64,000 nucleotides of DNA from Pithys albifrons albifrons (Eukaryota > Chordata > Aves > Passeriformes > Thamnophilidae): assembly GCF_047495875.1 (NCBI RefSeq), contig NC_092485.1:5218890-5282889 (forward strand). The letters are read 5' to 3'. Made by a program: the position numbers and the translations under genes. Positions 58,700 through 64,000 of the stretch are shown one piece after another. Under the pieces are notes generated by a model. The model searched no databases, was not told the origin of the DNA, and saw only the letters and a list, made by a program, of their open reading frames with translations. Each line of letters opens with the position of its first letter. The first letter of the stretch is position 1.

Positions 58700-60246
58700 C
58701 CCCTGGCACTGCAGCCCCCGGCCCTGAGCTGCTCCTGGAGGAGTCTGGATCTGCATCACGCCAGGAGGAAACCTGGGGTAGAGCAAGGTCGGGGTTTGCC
58801 TTCACAGCAGCGAGAGAGAAAGGAGGAGTAGGAGGAAAACGCAGAGTAGATCCTTGAAAATCTCTTTTTCCGAGGCAGATCGGGGTGCTCTGGGGCTGTG
58901 CTGGCTGAGTTTCACCCAGCTGGTTTGTCCTGGCATTGCTGCTGGGGGGAGGTGGAGGCTGATGGATCGATCCCTGCTTCCAGCAGGCACATCGGGAGCG
59001 CCTGGAGCGGCGGGATCGGAGGGATGCGCTGGCACAGCCGTAACTCAGGGACCGCCCGAGCCCTCCTGAGTTACTGCCCTGCCCTGCACCGGCCGTAACT
59101 CAGCGCTGCTGCTGGGGGGGGGTTTGCTTCATTCTGCACAGGGGAGGTGTGGCAGGGGAAGGGGAATCTCCTCCTCGGCTCCAGGGAAGCTTTTCCCGGC
59201 TCCTCGGGGGTTTAGGGCTCTGTCACTCTGCCAGAAGGAGCTGCTGGGATGTCCTTAAATCATCACAAAAGAATAATAACTGTGACACCAAACCCAATTC
59301 CTGTGGATGAATAACCCCAACACAGATCTCTGGGAGGTGTCCAGATTCTTGCCCAGCAGCTCCTGCCCCTCCTGGGAGGTTCCAGAGTTGAGCTCGACTT
59401 GGCTGGTGCCTGAAAAGAAGAAAACTCCTGCTGGAAATGGATCCTGTCTAAAACAACACTGCCATTGTGCACCAGGGACTGGGGACATCACCTCCTGCCC
59501 TCCACATGTCCCCAGGTGGGTATAGGACCTGCAAGGACCCTGCATGAGGTCTGGAAAGTTCTTGATGATCCAGAAGAAAAAAAGTGGCACCAGGGCCGTT
59601 GCTCATGCAGGTCTGTGGGAGTTAAAGCTTGGCTGAGCGTGGCTTGTCCAAGCTTAGTCCTCTAAATCTACTGGTTGTCTAGAAGAATGTCTTAGGGCAG
59701 CTCCCCGAGGATATAATGTTGTGTCTTAAGGGATAAGAGGGAGGATGTGAAGCTCCTTACAACCCTACACGTGTAACTGGTAAAGTCATCCTGAGACCGA
59801 AAGCTGCTTCTCCAGCAAGAAAAGTTTTTAACCCTTTCCCCAGGGGAATATTCTCCAGGTGACTTCAAGTGCGGGAGAGGCACGAGAAGCGCTGAAGCAG
59901 CAGAGAAAATAAATCAGTGCCATCTCGGCTGAAATCCCACGCAATTAAACCTGGATCGGGCTGTACTTGTCTGCCTGGAGCGAGCGGAGAGGGACAGGCA
60001 TTAGTCACCATCTGCAGGGAGCTGCACGGGAGGAGCCTGTTCCCCGGCAAGGTGTTGCATGGGGAAGGCTCCAAGCCCCCCGGGGTCGGCTCCTCCTCCC
60101 CCGAGGAGTTCTGCCTGTGTCTGGAGCCGTGGGAATGCCTGTCTCCACCTCCTCCCCTCCTCGGAGCGGGGGCAGCTCGGGTTGACTGGGAATGTGTTTA
60201 TAGAAGTGCATCTGCTGCACCTGAAGCACACGGGGGAAGTGCCAGC
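58700..60246. other. Unique sequence, mildly CpG-rich
   Basis: No gene recognised. The octamer taactcag occurs at 59041-59048 and 59096-59103, with its inverse ctgagtta at 59066-59073. CpG density rises again after about 59880. Confidence 0.45.
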
Positions 60247-60622
60247 GTGGGCAGGATCCCCCTCTGCCAGGCAGGGAATGTCCCGGGCCAGGATCCCCCT
60301 CCTCTGCCAGGCAGGGAATGTCCCGGGCCAGGATCCCCCTCCTCTGCCAAGCAGGGAATGTCCCGGGCCAGGATCCCCCTCTGCCAGGCAGGGAATGTCC
60401 CGGGCCAGGATCCCCCTCTGCCAGCCAGGGAATGACCCGGGCCAGGATCCCCCTCTGCCAGGCAGGGAATGTCCCGGGGCCAGGATCCCCCTCTGCCAGG
60501 CAGGGAATGTCCCGGGGCCAGGATCCCCCTCTGCCAGGCAGGGAATGTCCCGGGCCAGGATCCCCCTCTGCCAGGCAGGGAATATCCCGGGCCAGGATCC
60601 CCCCTCTGCCAGGCAGGGAATG
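60247..60622. repeat. 37-bp minisatellite, 10 copies
   Basis: Unit ggatccccctctgccaggca plus gggaatgtcccgggcca, each carrying a BamHI-type ggatcc and an SmaI-type cccggg word. Length varies 36-40 bp by insertion of cct or g. One unit has ccagccagg and gacccggg. Confidence 0.96.
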
Positions 60623-61879
60623 CCCCACGGCACCAGAGGGGTGACACTGCTGTCCCCATCCTGCACCTGGGAACGGGATCTTGGAGTAAGGGACTCGCAC
60701 AGGGAGTCTGTGGCAGAGGGGGAGAAACTCAATTAGTCTTAAGACCAAACAAGCACCTTTGAACTGCCCGTAGCTGGAATGAGAAGTGATTAAATGACCT
60801 GGGCTCGCGGTGCTGGAGCCGCTCCAGCTGCAGCCCCGCGCAGTCCAGCCGCCTTCAGCTGTTTCTATGGAGTTTGCTGCCGGTCCAGCCCCGGGCGGGG
60901 TCTCTGCAGCGCCGGCTGAGCCGATCGATGGAGCTCCGACAGCTGGGGAAGGAGCCCCGTCTCTTCCAGGGCCACGTTTGGGGCTGGTGGGTGCCCTGAA
61001 AACCTTCCCCAGGTGCCGCAGGGTGTTGCGGAGGGACCCAGCCGGGAGCTGGAACATCCCCCAGGGAAATCTTTCCCCGTCCCTCTGGAGCTGAAGCCCT
61101 TTGGCCGCGTCGCGTGGCTGAGCCATGAGATTAAGCCCTGGGGCAGACGGGTCAAGTGCTGCCTTCGAGTGCTGAGTGATTACCTGTGCCCTCGGGGGCT
61201 TCGGGGCTGGGCTGGACAAGCCTCCTGCTCCATGGAAAGGGCAGGAAAGCCGTTCCCTCTTCCTCACCGCGTGCCGTGTCACAGGCACACAAGGATGCAG
61301 CGCTGGGAATGGGCACGGAATGGTTTGGAGTGGATTAGCGTGGCCAGCTGGCTGCTCAGGCCTTGGCACAGCCTCGGGAGGGGAGGGTGTGAGCTGCTCA
61401 CCCTGCCAGCCCCACTGCATGGGGGGCTGCAAACCCTGTTCCAGGTCCCCATGGCCCTGGCAGCAGCAGCAGCAGGACATGGGCATCGGCACAAAGAGCA
61501 TCTGCAAGTGCTTCTCCAGCCGCCTGGGAGCTCCGGTCTCATGAGAGAAGGGCCTTTCACGAGGTGCTTACGGGTTTTATGCAAAATGAAGGGGCATTTC
61601 CCTGCGTGCCCCAGTGCTGGATAAAACCTCAGCTTTCCCCTCTTGCTGTCTGAAGAGCCTCGAGGGGCCCGTGCAGCTGAGACCCCTCTCTGACTCCGGG
61701 GCTGTGCTGCAGAGCACTGAAGCAACGCTAACATTAAGCATGTGCTCCCATCAAGTGTCTGCATAAATGCTTTGCTGAATGGGGGCCAACATGCCAGAAC
61801 ATCACCCATTTGGTTTGGGCACATGGGCAGGGATTTTATGTTATTGAAGTCCTGCCAATCAAATCAGGTCACTCCAAGC
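60623..61879. other. Unique GC-rich sequence
   Basis: No gene recognised. CpG words are scattered between 60780 and 61160. A 203-codon plus-strand frame (61013-61624) and the longer minus frame that runs into the 37-bp array show no known domain. Confidence 0.45.
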
Positions 61880-62559
61880 TCTCCTCTCCTGCCTCCCTGG
61901 CTCTCTCGCGTGTGCGCGGCTGTTCCCCCTCCCCGCGGTCCAACCCACCGCCCCGGGCAAAGGCTCTGGGAAGGCGCCAGACCCCCGGCTCGGCTCACGC
62001 TCCTGAGCATGAAACGGGGACTCAATGGCCGCTGTCACTCCCGGGGCGTGTGGCATCCGCAGGGCTCTCACAGGCGCTGGATGGGGCTGGGAAAGGCATT
62101 TCGAGGGAGCGTTGCTGGGAAGCAAACAAAAGCTGGGGTTGCTCTGCTGCCCCCACCCCAAGCGCTGCCTTTGTGTGATCCCCACATCTGGGGCTGACAG
62201 ACCCTTCTCCCCACACCCCGCTGGGGTGGGGGTGGATGGGGGGGGGGTCTCCATCCTCACCCCTTAAACGGGTCCCACAACTGGGGCCCCAGCTCTCCCC
62301 ACCTGCATCATGGCAGAGCAAAAGGCAGCTTTGCCCCGGTGTTTTTCAAGGTTAAGAGTCCCTGAACATCCTTTTCCAGGGGAAATGAGCCACCGGCAGC
62401 ATGTCTGGCTTGGGGATCCACCACCCTGAGGGGCTGCAAAGCCCTGGGGAGGGGGAGCTGCAGGGGCTGGCGGGACCACCCCAACCAGATCTTCCCAAAG
62501 GCAAATTCTTGTGAGCAGGAGGGGATTTTGGCCACGAGTCCACCCCACCGAGTGCCCCA
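61880..62559. other. Unique sequence, CpG-rich at 61900-62060
   Basis: No gene recognised. Forms the left shoulder of the next CpG island. 62228-62246 is a G run. Confidence 0.45.
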
Positions 62560-63265
62560 TTTCGCTGCTAAGGTGGGGCCGTGGAGTTCCCCGGGAGCCC
62601 CCCGGGCTCGGCGGCCCCAGCCCCCGGTGCCGCAGCGGGAGCGGGATGCGCTGCGGATCCCAGGGGTGCGAGAGCCCGTCTCGGCCTCTGCAGGAGCTTT
62701 TCATCCCTGGTCCCCTCGGGAGCATCGCCCCGAGGGTCTGGGGGTGCCGAAGCCCCCCGGGGGCTGCCAGAGCCGCAGGGGTTAAACGCGCAGCCGGCAG
62801 GAGCTGATTCGGGTGGGTGGCACGTCGTGGCGACAAGACCGGAGTGAGGAGGAGGATTGGAAAAGGGAGGGGAGAAGGGAGGAGGAGGAGGAGGAGGAGG
62901 AGGAGAAGAAGGGAGGGGGAGCGTTTGCAGGCAGCGAGGACTGTGCGGTTGCAAAGGAGCCGTGCGAGGGAAGGATGGGGGGCTCCCACCACCGCCTCCA
63001 GCCCGGGCGCTGAGGGCCAGCGTGGCAGGGGCTGTCCTGCTGCCCCTGTCCCCACTCCCCCAAAGGCACAGGGAAGGACCCCCAGCGCTGACAGGTCCAG
63101 AGCAGCCCGGCCCTTTGTCTGCCGGCGGGGCTCTGCCGAGCCAGATGTGCGGGCAGCTGTGCAGGGGAGCGGCGGGCGATGCCAGCGGCGCCCGGAGACG
63201 GGCACAGACTCCAAGGGTAAGTTGGGGTCCGGCCCCTCTAATCCTATTGCTCGTCGGGTGTGACT
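62560..63265. promoter_or_regulatory. CpG island, probable promoter with possible non-coding first exon
   Basis: Dense CpG from 62580 to about 63260. It contains a (GGA)n tract at 62871-62908, common in vertebrate 5' untranslated regions, and GC-box-like words. At 63217-63222 the sequence reads ccaagg|gtaagt, an excellent 5' splice site, so a plus-strand first exon ending at 63216 is plausible. No conserved signal peptide or domain is encoded, so the exon would be untranslated or start a protein beyond the window. Strand is inferred only from the donor site. Confidence 0.5.
63217..63222 (+). other. Candidate 5' splice site
   Basis: gtaagt preceded by aagg, near consensus for a U1-type donor, at the right edge of the CpG island. 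Confidence 0.3.
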
Positions 63266-64000
63266 TCGGGGGAGGCTTCTGTGCCCGCGGGTTCTGCATC
63301 GCAGAGCCGGCTGTTGGCAGTTTGTTTGTTGGGGTTTTTCCTCCTTTCCAGAGCTTTGCTTTCCCTGGGAAAAGGTGTATTTGAGCAGAAATGGTGTACT
63401 GGAAAATAAAGAAAAGCAGGTGAAAACAGGAAACGCACAGGCATCGGTGCGTGGTCCAGGAGGGACAAGGGGGGCGGGAGGGGAGGGGTCCCTGATGGTG
63501 GGAGCTGGATTGCCGGTTCTGGAAACTCCTTCGGGATCGAGTCGATGCTCACCCCGGCACCGATGGGAATGTGGGGGACCCGTGACGGAGACCGTGGCGG
63601 TGCCTGGGGCTGGGGCTGCCGGGGCTGGCACCCAGCCTTGCCCGAATCCAGCCGTGCCCGGGGATGCTGGCAGGATGCGATCCAGGCGGGAGCGGCGCCT
63701 CCAGTGCATTAACCCCTGGGTGTCTGAGCAACGCGGAAAACGTTAAAGGAGGGAAGTTAAGTGTGGAAAAGAGGTTGTTAAATAAACAACCCCGTCCTTT
63801 GGTCTCCCTCCCACCTTCACCTGCCGGCGCCAGGCTCGGTCACCCCAGGGAGGGGACACCCAAGGGAGGGGACAGGCTGCCTGGGGCGGGGTGGGGGACA
63901 GGCAAAGGTGATGGCAAAGGACGCGCCGGGAGGAGCTGCCCTGGGCCCACGGTGGGATTGGAATGATTTCTGTGCTGTTCTGTGTTTACCTCACCCCTTC
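63266..64000. other. Unique sequence at the right end
   Basis: GC-rich and CpG-bearing, without a recognisable exon. If the donor at 63217 is real, this is the start of an intron. Confidence 0.45.

Overview
This is vertebrate nuclear DNA, almost certainly avian. The decisive evidence is about 25 fragments of the CR1 LINE family. All are 5'-truncated 3' ends of roughly 60 to 550 bp, in both orientations. They carry the typical avian CR1 words: the 'acagaatcacagaatgg' start when reversed, 'ccaacctggccttggac', 'ttctctgggcaacctgtg' and the 'ccttccaacccaaaccatt' end. High GC, many GC-rich minisatellites and CpG-rich patches suggest a microchromosome or subtelomeric arm of a neoavian, perhaps passerine, bird. 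The lineage within birds is inference.

No protein-coding gene can be called with confidence, and no tRNA, rRNA, CRISPR or bacterial-type feature was seen. The longest open frames lie inside tandem arrays, whose units lack stop codons on one or both strands, so they are treated as by-products of the repeats. Non-repeat open frames are short and recognise no family. The few gene-like hints are a strong 3' splice site with open frames near 28.6 kb, two minus-strand poly(A)-signal contexts near 33.87 and 40.05 kb, and a CpG island at the right end with a good 5' splice site at 63217. All are marked low confidence.

Layout. 0-9.5 kb: unique sequence, a 42-bp GC-rich minisatellite (1.69-2.70 kb), CR1 pieces, a GGGAC-type G-rich array (4.5 kb) and a CpG island (8.46-9.56 kb). 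9.6-22.9 kb: 20-bp arrays at 12.4 and 20.1 kb; a composite array at 13.8-15.2 kb, where trinucleotide blocks of opposite orientation flank a 29-31 bp minisatellite with higher-order structure; a 21-bp array (15.9 kb); a 38-bp array (19.1 kb); a nest of three CR1 ends forming a hairpin inside a hairpin (21.9-22.5 kb); and a CCCAY pentamer array (22.5-22.9 kb). 23-39 kb: mostly unique sequence with scattered CR1, two of which (26.7 and 38.5 kb) are a closely related inverted pair; a small CpG patch (32.6 kb), a 37-bp array (33.0 kb) and an AT-rich stretch resembling a conserved non-coding element with a perfect palindrome (35.7-36.3 kb). 40-56 kb: a dense series of arrays (53, 21, 33, 22, 20, 59, 28 and 38 bp units), a CTC/CTT microsatellite and a 36-unit array with about 20 CACGTG E-boxes (55.6-56.3 kb). 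56-64 kb: unique sequence, a 37-bp array (60.25 kb) and rising CpG content toward the right-end island.

The window does not show genes acting together. Its most distinctive property is the number and variety of independent minisatellites, one of which visibly grew from a CR1 3' tail. No genuinely new biological system is demonstrated.
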